Shown here: piece by piece, positions 18,421 to 26,785 of the stretch
How the letters are laid out: each line of letters starts with the position of its first letter
Numbering within the stretch: the stretch's first letter is position 1
Source of the DNA: Geminocystis sp. NIES-3708
GTDB lineage: Bacteria; Cyanobacteriota; Cyanobacteriia; Cyanobacteriales; Cyanobacteriaceae
DNA: 64,000 nt
Assembly: GCF_001548095.1 (NCBI RefSeq)
Contig: NZ_AP014815.1
Location: 1,301,656 to 1,365,655 of the forward strand
Direction: 5' to 3'
Notes under the pieces: model-generated
What the model saw: only the letters and a program-made list of their open reading frames with translations
What the model was told of the DNA's origin: nothing
The model's database searches: none
Translations under genes and position numbers: made by a program

Positions 18421-19701
18421 TTAACCTGAAACTAAAGAAAGCTCATTAATCAAGATAGAAGGAGTATAACAAGAACCGCTCCAAGTGAGATCATTTCCAA
18501 CACATTCAACTTTATTTAAGGCTTGATAAACATTTCCAGCTAACATTGTGTCTTTGATTCTACCGATAATTTCTCCTTTTCTGATGCGATAACCTAAATC
18601 AATATTGAAAGAAAAATCTCCAGAAATATCTGCACCTTCTCCTAAAATTTGATCGATAATAATACCATCTTCAATGTTTTTAATTATTTCTTCTAGGGAT
18701 AAGCTACCTTTTTCAATCACTAAATTAACTAAATCAGGAGTGGGATAACTACTTAAACTGGGGCGAAAACCATTTCCTGTATTCATTATGCCTAATTCTT
18801 GGGCAGTCTTTTTATCACTGAAAAAACTATTTAAAACTCCTTCATTGATTAAATTGAGATTTTGAGTTATTGTACCTTCATCATCAAAAGGACAATTATA
18901 GGGTTGTAAATTTGGTTGTTGATTTAAGGTTAAAGAAGAGGAAATAACTTTTTTTCCTAGAGATTCACTCCAAGGAGAAGATTTATCGAGAATTCTTTTA
19001 CCATTTAATGCCTCACTAATAGTTTCCCATAAAGTTATTGCTCCATTAGCGGTAAATAATACGGGTATTTTACCGTTTTTTATTGATGTATTTTTGTCAG
19101 CCCATTGTACTCTTTTTAAAACGGAATTAATCATCCTCTTTAAATCAATTTTGTCATGGCTATATTCACCGTCATAAATACCTAAAAAGTCTTCTTCTCT
19201 TACTAATTCAATTCCTAAAGAAGCACTATAACTATTATCTGTTTGTAAGCAGTATAAACCATGGGAATTGACAAGTGTCGTTGTTTCGGTTTCCCATTCT
19301 ATATCCAAATTAGTGATTATTTCAGGATATTTGTCTGTAATAATTGCGATCGCATCTTTTCCTTGAGCAATTAACTGATGAATATTAGGTTCAGTAATGG
19401 AATTAGGATATATTAATCTATTATTGTCGTTTAATAATGGCTGTTCAAAATCATTAAGTTCAGAAATTGCTAAGGCTTTATTAATCAAATCATCAGGATT
19501 AAAATCACCATAAGCTACAGCTAATCCGGGGCAACCATTGTGCCATAATCGAAGTGCAAAACCAGTAGCCTGTGAGCTTTCAATTTGTTTTAAACGATTA
19601 GCTTCAAAAGAAATTGGACGAGAATGGGATTGAACTTGATATACTTCTACATCAGAAATACCTTTTTTGAGAGTTAGTTCTAATAATTCTTCAGCCAACA
19701 T
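18421..19701 (-). CDS. TldE/PmbA-type protein (TldD/PmbA family)
   Basis: 426 residues. The family makes the TldD/TldE heterodimeric protease, in which TldD carries the zinc HExxxH and TldE does not. No HExxxH is present here, so this is the TldE (PmbA) partner. Diagnostic regions: SRPISFEANRLKQIESS and GFALRLWHNG in the N-terminal domain, and GEGADISGDFSFNIDLGYRIRKG in the C-terminal domain (conserved GxDxSGxFS). Known roles include processing of small modified peptides and CcdA antitoxin degradation. The tldD partner is not in this window. Confidence 0.88.
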   Translation of the reverse strand: MLAEELLELTLKKGISDVEVYQVQSHSRPISFEANRLKQIESSQATGFALRLWHNGCPGLAVAYGDFNPDDLINKALAISELNDFEQPLLNDNNRLIYPNSITEPNIHQLIAQGKDAIAIITDKYPEIITNLDIEWETETTTLVNSHGLYCLQTDNSYSASLGIELVREEDFLGIYDGEYSHDKIDLKRMINSVLKRVQWADKNTSIKNGKIPVLFTANGAITLWETISEALNGKRILDKSSPWSESLGKKVISSSLTLNQQPNLQPYNCPFDDEGTITQNLNLINEGVLNSFFSDKKTAQELGIMNTGNGFRPSLSSYPTPDLVNLVIEKGSLSLEEIIKNIEDGIIIDQILGEGADISGDFSFNIDLGYRIRKGEIIGRIKDTMLAGNVYQALNKVECVGNDLTWSGSCYTPSILINELSLVSG

Positions 19702-20065
19702 AACTTAAAATAAGCCTAATTTTTTAACTTTAACTATAATAACGTGATTTAAGAAATGTAATTAGATATTGATCTAAAATTTTATATAAAAAGTTGATAA
19801 AAAAAAATGCCCTGATTATAGTAATCCAAGAAAAGAAGTTGTGATATTTTTAAGGGTATTAGCTATCAATTTTTCAGCTATAGTAAAATTTACGACTTTA
19901 TTCTTTATTCTTCATTAATGATTTAAGATTAATTTAGGTTTAAAATTTAATAGAAAAAACCAATTTTTGAAGTAATAAAAATAGATAATATTTTTTTTAG
20001 TTATATAGTTATTAATATTTTTTGAGGATAATAAATATAAAATTAGATTAATAAATTTAACAAAA
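19702..20065. other. AT-rich intergenic region, no gene seen
   Basis: 364 bp between the divergent TldE-type gene and the LpxB-related gene. It is very AT-rich; a minus-strand 66-codon frame (19915-20115) is low-complexity and overlaps the real start of the downstream gene. No clear -35/-10 pair was found, though promoters for both genes must lie here. Confidence 0.5.
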
Positions 20066-21349
20066 ATGAATAATTTTGACATCATAATATTATCTAATGG
20101 TCCAGGAGAAATCACTACATGGGTTTTACCTGTAATTAAGCAAATTCGGACAAACTTAAATATACGACAGGAGCAAGTTCGGATTTCTTTAATTTTATCA
20201 CCTTGTCCTCACGCTACAGGTAATGAAGTTAAAATTGCTAGTCAATGGCAGGAAATTAATCGTATTCAATCAGCGAAAGATTTTTCTGCTTTTTTACTAT
20301 TAGGTAAAACTAAAGATAATTGGGATTGGTATTCTCAAGGATTAGTCATTTTTTTAGGAGGAGATCAATTTTTTACTTTAGTTATTGCCAAAAGATTAGG
20401 TTATCAAAGTTTAATTTATGCTGAATGGGAAGCCCGTTGGTATCGTTACATTGATTATTTTGCTGTCATGAATCAATCTGTTATCGATAAAATACCCACT
20501 CAATTTAAAAATAAATGCACTATTGTGGGAGATTTAATGACAGATGTTAGCATTTTAAATCAAGAAAAAAATAATGATCATAAAACTACTTTAACAATTG
20601 GTTTATTACCGGGATCAAAATCTAGTAAATTAACTCAGGGTGTACCTTTTTTAATGGCGATCGCAGAATATATTCTCAAAAAAAAATCTAATGTTGAATT
20701 TATAATACCTGTTGCCCCTACAATTTCTCCTGATTATTTAGCTAGTTATGGAAATAGAAAAAATAACTCTTTAATTAATAATTTAGGAGGAGTAACTGGA
20801 GAATTAATAATATTAGAAAATCAACTTTATTTACAAACATCAGGAGGAATAAATATTAAATTAATTCAAGAATTTCCTTGTTATAAAGAATTAATAAATT
20901 GTGATCTTTGTTTAACGACAGTAGGTGCAAATACAGCTCAATTAGGTGCATTAGCAATACCGATGATTGTTTTATTACCTACTTATCAATTAGAAGCCAT
21001 GAAATCATGGGATGGCTTATTAGGATTATTTGCTAATTTACCTATAATAGGCAATATTTGTGCCAAATTAATTAACTGGATTATAGTTCAATATACTGTT
21101 AAGAATAAAAAATTATATGCGTGGCCTAATATTTGGGCTAAACGAGAAATAGTACCAGAATTAATTGGTTATTTAACAGTAGAAGAAGTAGGAAATTTAG
21201 TTTTAGATTTATTAGAAAATCAGAAAAAAATAGAAGATATCAAATATAATTTGAGTACCGTGAGAGGCTCATCAGGTGCGAGTATAAACATAGGAAATAT
21301 AGTAAAAAAAATAATTATGGATAGAAATAAAGAAATTAAAAGATTTTAA
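20066..21349 (+). CDS. Lipid-A-disaccharide synthase-related protein
   Basis: 427 residues. The start SNGPGEITTWVLPVI is the typical N-terminus of an LpxB-related family confined largely to cyanobacteria. Other glycosyltransferase-B features are a VGDLMTD turn, GLLPGSKSSKL (nucleotide-sugar loop) and TTVGANTAQLGALAIPMIVLLPT near the C-terminal domain. True LpxB joins two acylated glucosamines in lipid A synthesis; this relative is longer and its activity has not been assigned. It has no operon partner that makes lipid A. Codon use matches the neighbours. Confidence 0.82.
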   Translation: MNNFDIIILSNGPGEITTWVLPVIKQIRTNLNIRQEQVRISLILSPCPHATGNEVKIASQWQEINRIQSAKDFSAFLLLGKTKDNWDWYSQGLVIFLGGDQFFTLVIAKRLGYQSLIYAEWEARWYRYIDYFAVMNQSVIDKIPTQFKNKCTIVGDLMTDVSILNQEKNNDHKTTLTIGLLPGSKSSKLTQGVPFLMAIAEYILKKKSNVEFIIPVAPTISPDYLASYGNRKNNSLINNLGGVTGELIILENQLYLQTSGGINIKLIQEFPCYKELINCDLCLTTVGANTAQLGALAIPMIVLLPTYQLEAMKSWDGLLGLFANLPIIGNICAKLINWIIVQYTVKNKKLYAWPNIWAKREIVPELIGYLTVEEVGNLVLDLLENQKKIEDIKYNLSTVRGSSGASINIGNIVKKIIMDRNKEIKRF

Positions 21350-21442
21350 TAAATTGTATTAAAAATAACCATAAAATGCTCAATAAACATTAGAATGGAT
21401 AATAGGACAAAAAACATTATTAGATATTTAAAGGAGGAGATC

Positions 21443-21640
21443 ATGCTAGTAATTCTCCAAAAAGAACAAATATTATCAACTCAAAGTATTTGTCAAAATT
21501 GTGTATGGGCAAATCAAAATGGTAATCCTCGATGGCATCAAGGAAAACTGGGTTGTGGATATTGTTTAAACACCAGTGAATTTAAACAAACAAAGTTATA
21601 TCAATGTCAGATGGGGTTTCGTCTTGCTAATATCGAATAA
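21443..21640 (+). CDS. Small cysteine-rich protein of unknown function
   Basis: 66 residues from the ATG at 21443, chosen because it follows a strong Shine-Dalgarno (AAGGAGGAGA, 21431-21440) at correct distance; the frame extends upstream to an ATG at 21395 with no such site. The protein has CQNC, GCGYC and a further Cys (YQCQMGF): five or six cysteines in 66 residues, in a pattern (CxxC...CxxC) that suggests zinc or an Fe-S cluster. I do not recognise the family. It is 32 bp upstream of the Tic20-like gene and probably cotranscribed. Confidence 0.72.
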   Translation: MLVILQKEQILSTQSICQNCVWANQNGNPRWHQGKLGCGYCLNTSEFKQTKLYQCQMGFRLANIE

Positions 21641-21672
21641 GTAAAGTTGTTTAACTAAATAAATTTAATTCT

Positions 21673-22149
21673 ATGAATTGGCGTAACACGACAGATTGGA
21701 AAGATAAATTATTCGCAGCCCTTGTTTATTTTTTTCCTCTTTACACTGCCTTGAATTTCGGCGTTTTTTTGTTTCAACAGTTTCCCATCTTAAACATCAT
21801 CAAAATCCCCTTAATTCCCTTGGCAATTATTAATCAAATTCCTTTTGGTGGTTTAATTATCTTTTTTATTTTATTTAGTGCCGTCGTCAGAAATCAGAAT
21901 ATTAGTCATTTTATTCGTTTTAACACTATGCAAGCCATTCTAATGGAAATTTTATTAATTTTAGTTAGTCTAATTTTTAATGTATTACTAGGAGCATTAG
22001 CAGGAACACTAATTACTGAAACAATCTTTAACACTATTTTTATTGGTACTCTAGCGGCTTGTGGCTACGGAATGATACAATCTGCATCAGGAAAATACCC
22101 CGAAATACCTTTGATTTCCGAAGCTGCTTCAGGTCAAGTACCATGGTAA
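21673..22149 (+). CDS. Tic20-family membrane protein
   Basis: 158 residues with four predicted membrane helices (about 14-32, 48-70, 90-115, 122-145). The block IPFGGLIIFFILFSAVVRN followed by ISHFIRFNTMQAILMEI is the Tic20 (plastid Ycf60) signature. In chloroplasts Tic20 is part of the inner-envelope protein import channel; the cyanobacterial homologue's role is unsettled. It follows the small Cys-rich gene and is convergent with the fumarylacetoacetase-family gene. Confidence 0.88.
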   Translation: MNWRNTTDWKDKLFAALVYFFPLYTALNFGVFLFQQFPILNIIKIPLIPLAIINQIPFGGLIIFFILFSAVVRNQNISHFIRFNTMQAILMEILLILVSLIFNVLLGALAGTLITETIFNTIFIGTLAACGYGMIQSASGKYPEIPLISEAASGQVPW

Positions 22150-22168
22150 TCTTAACAATTAATAATTT

Positions 22169-22951
22169 CTATATTCCATGATTGGCTTCAATTTGATTGG
22201 TTAAAGTGCCAATACTCTCAATTTCAATACTGACGGTATCCCCCACCGTTAAAGGTGCAATACCTTCAGGAGTGCCAGTTAAAATTACATCTCCTGGCAA
22301 CAGAGTCATAATCTGAGAAATATAGGCTACCAATTTTTCAGGAGAAAATACCATATTTGATAATAATGTAGATTGTTTTGGTGGTTGTTCCTCATTGACA
22401 ATTGTCGTTAATCTCGCTCCTGAAGTTAATTCTCGTACTATCCAAGGACCTAAAGGGCAAAATGTGTCAAATCCCTTCGCCCTAGTCCATTGTCCATCTT
22501 TTTTCTGCAAATCTCTTGCGGTTACATCATTAGCAATCGTGTAGCCCCAAATTTTACTTTTTGCTTCTTCCACCGTACAATTTTTAGTGCGATCGCCAAT
22601 AACCAGAGCTAATTCTCCTTCAAAATCTACTCGCTGAGATTGTTGAGGATAGACAATATTTTGTAAATGAGCAATCACCGCCGAAGAAGGTTTGAGAAAA
22701 ATTAAAGGTTCTTTTGGTACTTCTGAACCCATTTCCGCCGCATGATCTGCATAGTTTTTTCCTACTGCTACAATCTTAGAGGGCGCACAAGGAGCTAATA
22801 AATGATAGTCAGACTCTGATAAAACTTGATCTGTCACTTTTCCATTCAACCACGGAGGAGCATCCAACACTTCAACCGTGCGATTAAGTTGTAATTTACC
22901 ATAGTAAATGTGACCAGTGGTAGTTTTTACCCTCACATAACGTTGTGCCAT
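22169..22951 (-). CDS. Fumarylacetoacetate hydrolase-family protein
   Basis: About 260 residues from the ATG at 22951 (MAQRYVRVKT); a TTG at 22996 in frame would add 15 residues and is not favoured. FAH-fold motifs: VGKNYADHAAEMG, DFEGELALVIG (metal-binding acids), NDVTARDLQKKDGQWTRAKG, and TGTPEGIAPLTVGD. The family includes fumarylpyruvate and acylpyruvate hydrolases and oxaloacetate decarboxylases, all Mg2+- or Mn2+-dependent. The precise substrate is not determinable; acylpyruvate or oxaloacetate are the common ones for stand-alone bacterial copies. Confidence 0.88.
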   Translation of the reverse strand: MAQRYVRVKTTTGHIYYGKLQLNRTVEVLDAPPWLNGKVTDQVLSESDYHLLAPCAPSKIVAVGKNYADHAAEMGSEVPKEPLIFLKPSSAVIAHLQNIVYPQQSQRVDFEGELALVIGDRTKNCTVEEAKSKIWGYTIANDVTARDLQKKDGQWTRAKGFDTFCPLGPWIVRELTSGARLTTIVNEEQPPKQSTLLSNMVFSPEKLVAYISQIMTLLPGDVILTGTPEGIAPLTVGDTVSIEIESIGTLTNQIEANHGI

Positions 22952-23139
22952 AATAACAAATTTTGAATTTGAGGTTAATTGTAAAAAATTTTGCAATAAT
23001 TTCCTTTTCTGTTATAAATATATAGGAACTATTGCCTAAAAGTGTCAATCAATTTGTTTGGAAAGATACCATAAAGCATGAAAAACCTTGCTTCTCAGGT
23101 TGTGGGAAGCCATTTTAGTCCAAAAGGAGAAAAGCACAA

Positions 23140-23595
23140 ATGTCTAATACTTACGAAATGATGTTTATTTTGCGCCCAGATTTAACCCATGAGCAAGTAA
23201 ACAAACAATTACATAAATATCGTGATTTACTCAAACAAAATGGAGCAGAAAAAGTATCCGTGGATGTTTGGGGTAAGCGTCGTTTAGCATATCCAATTCA
23301 GAAATTCTTAGACGGAATTTATATTTTGACTCATTATACTGGAGATGGTTCTCAAGTAGCCTTGATTGAAAGAGATATGCGCTTAAGTGAAACAGTAATT
23401 CGCTATCTCACCATTAAATTAGATAAAGGGTTTGAATTTGAGGAAAAAGATATTCCTGAATTACAATCAACACCTGTCGCCACCCCAGTAGAAACAACAA
23501 CTGCCGTTGTGGAAACAGAAGAAGTAAGTCTTGAGGATGCCCCAGTGATTGAAGCTGAAGCCGCAACAGAAGAAGTTGCAGGTGTAGAAGCCTAA
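23140..23595 (+). CDS. rpsF: 30S ribosomal protein S6
   Basis: 151 residues, longer than the ~100-residue core because of a 45-residue acidic, Ala/Val/Glu-rich tail (TPVATPVETTTAVVETEEV...), a common extension in cyanobacterial S6. The core has NTYEMMFILRPDL, the RNA-binding WGKRRLAYPIQK, and YLTIKLDKG. The ATG is preceded by AAAGGAGAAAA at good spacing. S6 binds S18 and 16S rRNA in the small-subunit platform. The DUF1818 gene follows 27 bp later, so the two are likely one transcript. Confidence 0.96.
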   Translation: MSNTYEMMFILRPDLTHEQVNKQLHKYRDLLKQNGAEKVSVDVWGKRRLAYPIQKFLDGIYILTHYTGDGSQVALIERDMRLSETVIRYLTIKLDKGFEFEEKDIPELQSTPVATPVETTTAVVETEEVSLEDAPVIEAEAATEEVAGVEA

Positions 23596-23622
23596 ATTTA
23601 GGGTTGATGGAGGAAAAATATC

Positions 23623-23979
23623 TTGATCAAAAAAGGTAAAGGTTGGCGTATCGGATGGCAAGAAAAAATAAGCACTTATCAAGGCTTAATTGGAGCTGAA
23701 GATTGGGCAATGGAATTAACCACGGCAGAAATGCAAGATTTTTGTCGTCTTCTTTTACAAATTCATCAAGGTATGGCAGATATGACTAAACACCTCATGG
23801 AGGAAGAAATAATCATCTGTGAGGCAGAAAGTGATTTAATGTGGTTAGGTGCAGAAGGATACCCTCATAATTATTCTCTGCGTATTATCCTCCATCATCA
23901 TCGAGGTTGTGAAGGTACTTGGTCAGAAAATGTAACGCAAGATCTGATTCAAGCCACTCAATCTTTAAAACTTTTTTAA
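23623..23979 (+). CDS. DUF1818 family protein
   Basis: 118 residues starting at a TTG (23623), supported by the Shine-Dalgarno GGAGGA at 23609-23614; the next ATG (23710) would remove conserved sequence. KKGKGWRIGWQEK at the start and TTAEMQDFCRLLLQI in the middle match the DUF1818 family, short proteins found in cyanobacteria and plastid-bearing plants. The function is unknown. It follows rpsF closely and ends just before the tRNA-Pro promoter. Confidence 0.8.
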   Translation: MIKKGKGWRIGWQEKISTYQGLIGAEDWAMELTTAEMQDFCRLLLQIHQGMADMTKHLMEEEIIICEAESDLMWLGAEGYPHNYSLRIILHHHRGCEGTWSENVTQDLIQATQSLKLF

Positions 23980-23980
23980 C

Positions 23981-24009
23981 TTGACAATTACACTAATTAT
24001 TGTTATAAT
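23981..24009 (+). promoter_or_regulatory. Consensus sigma-70-type promoter for tRNA-Pro
   Basis: TTGACA (23981-23986) and TATAAT (24004-24009) are both perfect and separated by 17 bp. They lie 17 bp before the mature tRNA start. This is the strongest housekeeping promoter readable in the window. Confidence 0.85.
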
Positions 24010-24026
24010 CGATAACTGTTGACTAA

Positions 24027-24100
24027 CGGGGCGTAGCGCAGCTTGGTAGCGCACCACTTTGGGGTAGTGGGGGTCGTGGGTTCAAATCCCGCCGCTCCGA
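24027..24100 (+). tRNA. tRNA-Pro (anticodon GGG)
   Basis: 74 bases folding into a full cloverleaf. The acceptor CGGGGCG pairs with CGCTCCG (one G-U), followed by discriminator A. The anticodon arm CCACT-TTGGGGT-AGTGG places GGG at positions 34-36 with G37, as expected for proline. The T arm has GTGGG-TTCAAAT-CCCGC. CCA is not encoded, usual in cyanobacteria. Confidence 0.95.
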
Positions 24101-24310
24101 TTTGAAGAGAATAAGTATTCTTGAACAAAATTATTTGTGATGCCAGTGTTTAAAAATATAAGTAAGAAAAATATTGAAAAATTATAGTTTTTATATATAA
24201 GACAAATTGCTCTAAATTAAAGAAATATTAAAAAAGTAATAGTATTAATAATAATTAAATTAAACTGAGAGTAAATTATCAGAACAATTAAGTTTAATTC
24301 AAGTGTGAAT

Positions 24311-25540
24311 ATGGGTAATAATCAATCTTTTCAAATATTAATTATTGGTGGTGGTGCGGCGGGAATTACTGTTGCGGCTCAATTGAAACAGCAAAATTCT
24401 AACCTAACAATGGCTATTATTGAACCTTCTGAAAATCATTATTATCAACCTGCATGGACATTAGTTGGGGGGGGAGAATATTTATTAGAAGACACAGTAA
24501 AACATGAACAAAATTTAATTCCTCATGGCGTAACATGGATTAAAGATTATGCAGAAAATATTGATCCTGATCATAATCAAGTAACAACCAAAGCAGGTAA
24601 AATTTATGATTATCAATATCTCGTTGTTTGTCCAGGAATTACTATTGATTGGGATAAAATCAAAGGTTTAAGAGAATATTTAGGTAAAGATGGCGTTACA
24701 ACCAACTATACTAAAGAAACTGCCCCTTATACATGGGAAACTATTCAGAATTTTAAAGGTGGTACAGCCTTATTTACGTTCCCTGCGGGTGCAATCAAAT
24801 GTCCGGGTGCACCTCAAAAGATTATGTATTTAGCGGAAGAAGCCTTTACCCGCCAAGGGATTAGGGAAAAAACGAAGATTATCTATGGCAATGCCACAGG
24901 AAAAATGTTTGGTGTTCCCACCTATTGTAAACCTTTAGAAGAAATCGTTGATCGCAAAAAAATTGACGTTAAATATAATCACAATTTGGTTGAAATTAAA
25001 GGAGACACCAAAGAAGCTGTATTTGCAACGGAAAACGGAAATAATATTACAATTGAATACGATCTACTTCATGTTTCTCCACCCATGACTACCTATGATT
25101 TTATTAAACAAAGTGCGATCTCTAATGAACAAGGTTGGGTTGATGTTGATCAATATACTTGTCAGCATAATAAGTATAAAAACGTTTTTGGTTTAGGAGA
25201 TTCATCCAGTTTACCTACTTCTAAAACTGCCGCAGCTATTCGTAAAGAAGCACCTGTAGTCGTGGCAAATATTTTGGCATTAATGAATAAAAAAACAATC
25301 CAAAATAAGTATAACGGTTATGCTTGTTGTCCTCTGATTACAGGCTATGGTAAAACGATTATGGCAGAATTTGATTATGATAAAAAACCGTTACCTAGCT
25401 TCCCTTTAGATCCTACCAAAGAAAGAGCGAGTATGTGGTTTGTTAAAAAATATATTTTACCTTGGTTATATTGGAATAGAATGCTTAAAGGAAAAGCATT
25501 TGAGCCTGATAGTTGGAGATTTTTACTCCCTAAAAAATAA
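24311..25540 (+). CDS. Sulfide:quinone oxidoreductase-like flavoprotein (type II-like)
   Basis: About 409 residues from the ATG at 24311; a GTG two codons upstream is possible. FAD motif QILIIGGGAAGITVA, then YQPAWTLVGGG and LVVCPGI. Redox cysteines are seen at IKC166PGAPQK and C341-C342PL (numbered from the GTG), while the third cysteine of type I SQR is missing; this pattern matches the type II (mitochondrial SQRDL-like) enzymes, and cyanobacterial homologues oxidise sulfide with plastoquinone as acceptor. The C-terminal WFVKKYILPWLYWNRML is an amphipathic membrane anchor. It stands alone. A general NADH:quinone-type flavoprotein role is the main alternative. Confidence 0.8.
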   Translation: MGNNQSFQILIIGGGAAGITVAAQLKQQNSNLTMAIIEPSENHYYQPAWTLVGGGEYLLEDTVKHEQNLIPHGVTWIKDYAENIDPDHNQVTTKAGKIYDYQYLVVCPGITIDWDKIKGLREYLGKDGVTTNYTKETAPYTWETIQNFKGGTALFTFPAGAIKCPGAPQKIMYLAEEAFTRQGIREKTKIIYGNATGKMFGVPTYCKPLEEIVDRKKIDVKYNHNLVEIKGDTKEAVFATENGNNITIEYDLLHVSPPMTTYDFIKQSAISNEQGWVDVDQYTCQHNKYKNVFGLGDSSSLPTSKTAAAIRKEAPVVVANILALMNKKTIQNKYNGYACCPLITGYGKTIMAEFDYDKKPLPSFPLDPTKERASMWFVKKYILPWLYWNRMLKGKAFEPDSWRFLLPKK

Positions 25541-25956
25541 CATTAAATACCGATGAAAAATTAATGGTAAGTAGATAAGCTAAATTGGTAATAAATTTTA
25601 TTTTTCCCAAATCCATGAGAACACCTAGGTTCGACAGAAGAAAACTGGTGAAAGCAAGACAAGAAGACAAGGAGACAGGTGGACAAGGAGAAAGAGTTAT
25701 TTATTTGTCATTAAATTAGATGTAAGTTAAATGCATTTTAGCTTACTTATATGGAGAAACTGGTGCTTGTTTTATTATTTGAGAGATATAATTAAAGTAA
25801 GGGCAGTTTCTTCTTTTTTGAAGAGTTGTTTTCGTTGAGTCCTTAATAGCAGTAAGTTTAAGTTCTTTGCCTAGATAGAATTAATTTTATACTTGTAGTT
25901 AAAAGCAATTTTGCCCCCCATTAATACTGACTGGTAAGTTTGCCAAGGAGGCGATC
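25541..25956. other. Intergenic region with repeats and an imperfect hairpin
   Basis: 416 bp, no gene seen. It contains a purine-rich run (AGACAAGGAGACAGGTGG-like, about 25660-25700), a 10-bp imperfect hairpin at 25722-25746 (GTAAGTTAAA / TTTAGCTTAC) and two copies of a GARAAACTGGTG-like word (about 25647 and 25750). Cyanobacterial intergenic repeats of this type are usually relics. The downstream gene has atypical codon use, so this may be a transfer boundary. Confidence 0.5.
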
Positions 25957-26664
25957 ATGATTTTCGTTATCTTATCCCTTCCACTCAATGGAATTGGGGC
26001 AACTACTTTGGGAAAAAATTCAGACCCAAGTGAGGCTCGTTTTCAGTTTCAGCGTCAGTACATGGTCAAAAAACAACTTGAGCCACGAGGCATAATAGAT
26101 TCTAGAGTCCTCAAAGCAATGCTCACTGTACCTCGTCACCTTTTTCTTGAATCTGATGTCGCTCCCTTTGCCTACGAGGATTGTCCTTTGCCAATTGCGA
26201 ATAATCAAACTATCTCCCAACCTTATATCGTTGCATATATGACAGAACTAGCAACCATTTCCCCAAAAGCAAAAGTGCTGGAAATTGGTACTGGTTCAGG
26301 CTACCAAGCTGCTATACTGGGGTTATTGGCGAAGGAAGTCTATACAATTGAGTTTTTCCCCGAACTTGCTCGAAAAGCCAGTAATCTGCTTCAACAACTA
26401 GGCTATAACAATATTCAGATTAAAGCTGGAGATGGCTATCAAGGTTGGTCGGAACACGCTCCCTATGATGCTATTTTAGTAACGGCAGCTCCTGATCACA
26501 TCCCTCAACCCTTGATTGATCAATTGGCTATTAATGGTAAGATGATCATTCCTGTAGGAAATTGGTCTCAATCTCTTATTCTCCTTACCAAAACTCCCCA
26601 CGGCATTGTTGAAAACAGAATGCTTCCTGTTTGTTTTGTACCCTTAATAAGGAAATTAGTTTAA
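25957..26664 (+). CDS. pcm: Protein-L-isoaspartate O-methyltransferase
   Basis: 235 residues. An AAGGAGG ribosome-binding site ends 5 bases before the ATG. After a short hydrophobic start (IFVILSLPLNGIG, possibly a signal peptide) the PCMT fold is complete: VPRHLFLE, NNQTISQPYIVAYM, VLEIGTGSGYQAAIL (SAM-binding), YTIE, and DAILVTAAPDHIPQPLIDQL. It repairs isoaspartyl residues in aged proteins with S-adenosylmethionine. The codon choice (CTC/CTT Leu, more G/C) visibly differs from the TTA-rich neighbours, suggesting acquisition by transfer. An exported variant is possible given the N-terminus. Confidence 0.9.
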   Translation: MIFVILSLPLNGIGATTLGKNSDPSEARFQFQRQYMVKKQLEPRGIIDSRVLKAMLTVPRHLFLESDVAPFAYEDCPLPIANNQTISQPYIVAYMTELATISPKAKVLEIGTGSGYQAAILGLLAKEVYTIEFFPELARKASNLLQQLGYNNIQIKAGDGYQGWSEHAPYDAILVTAAPDHIPQPLIDQLAINGKMIIPVGNWSQSLILLTKTPHGIVENRMLPVCFVPLIRKLV

Positions 26665-26785
26665 TCTTAAAGAACTAAGATCTTTCTTTAAATTATGAAT
26701 GTTTTGTTACAAATATTTTTCATAGAATATAGTAGTTATGGTGGGCAATGCCTACCCTACTATTTTAAATGCGGAAGAATTTATT

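Noticed and set aside
19915-20115. 66-codon minus-strand frame before the LpxB-related gene
   Set aside because: Low-complexity, AT-driven, overlaps the start of a well-supported gene on the other strand.
15629-25540. Direct operon link between the ArsR-type regulator and the SQR gene (SqrR-like control)
   Set aside because: They are 8 kb apart on opposite strands and I did not find the palindrome near the SQR start.
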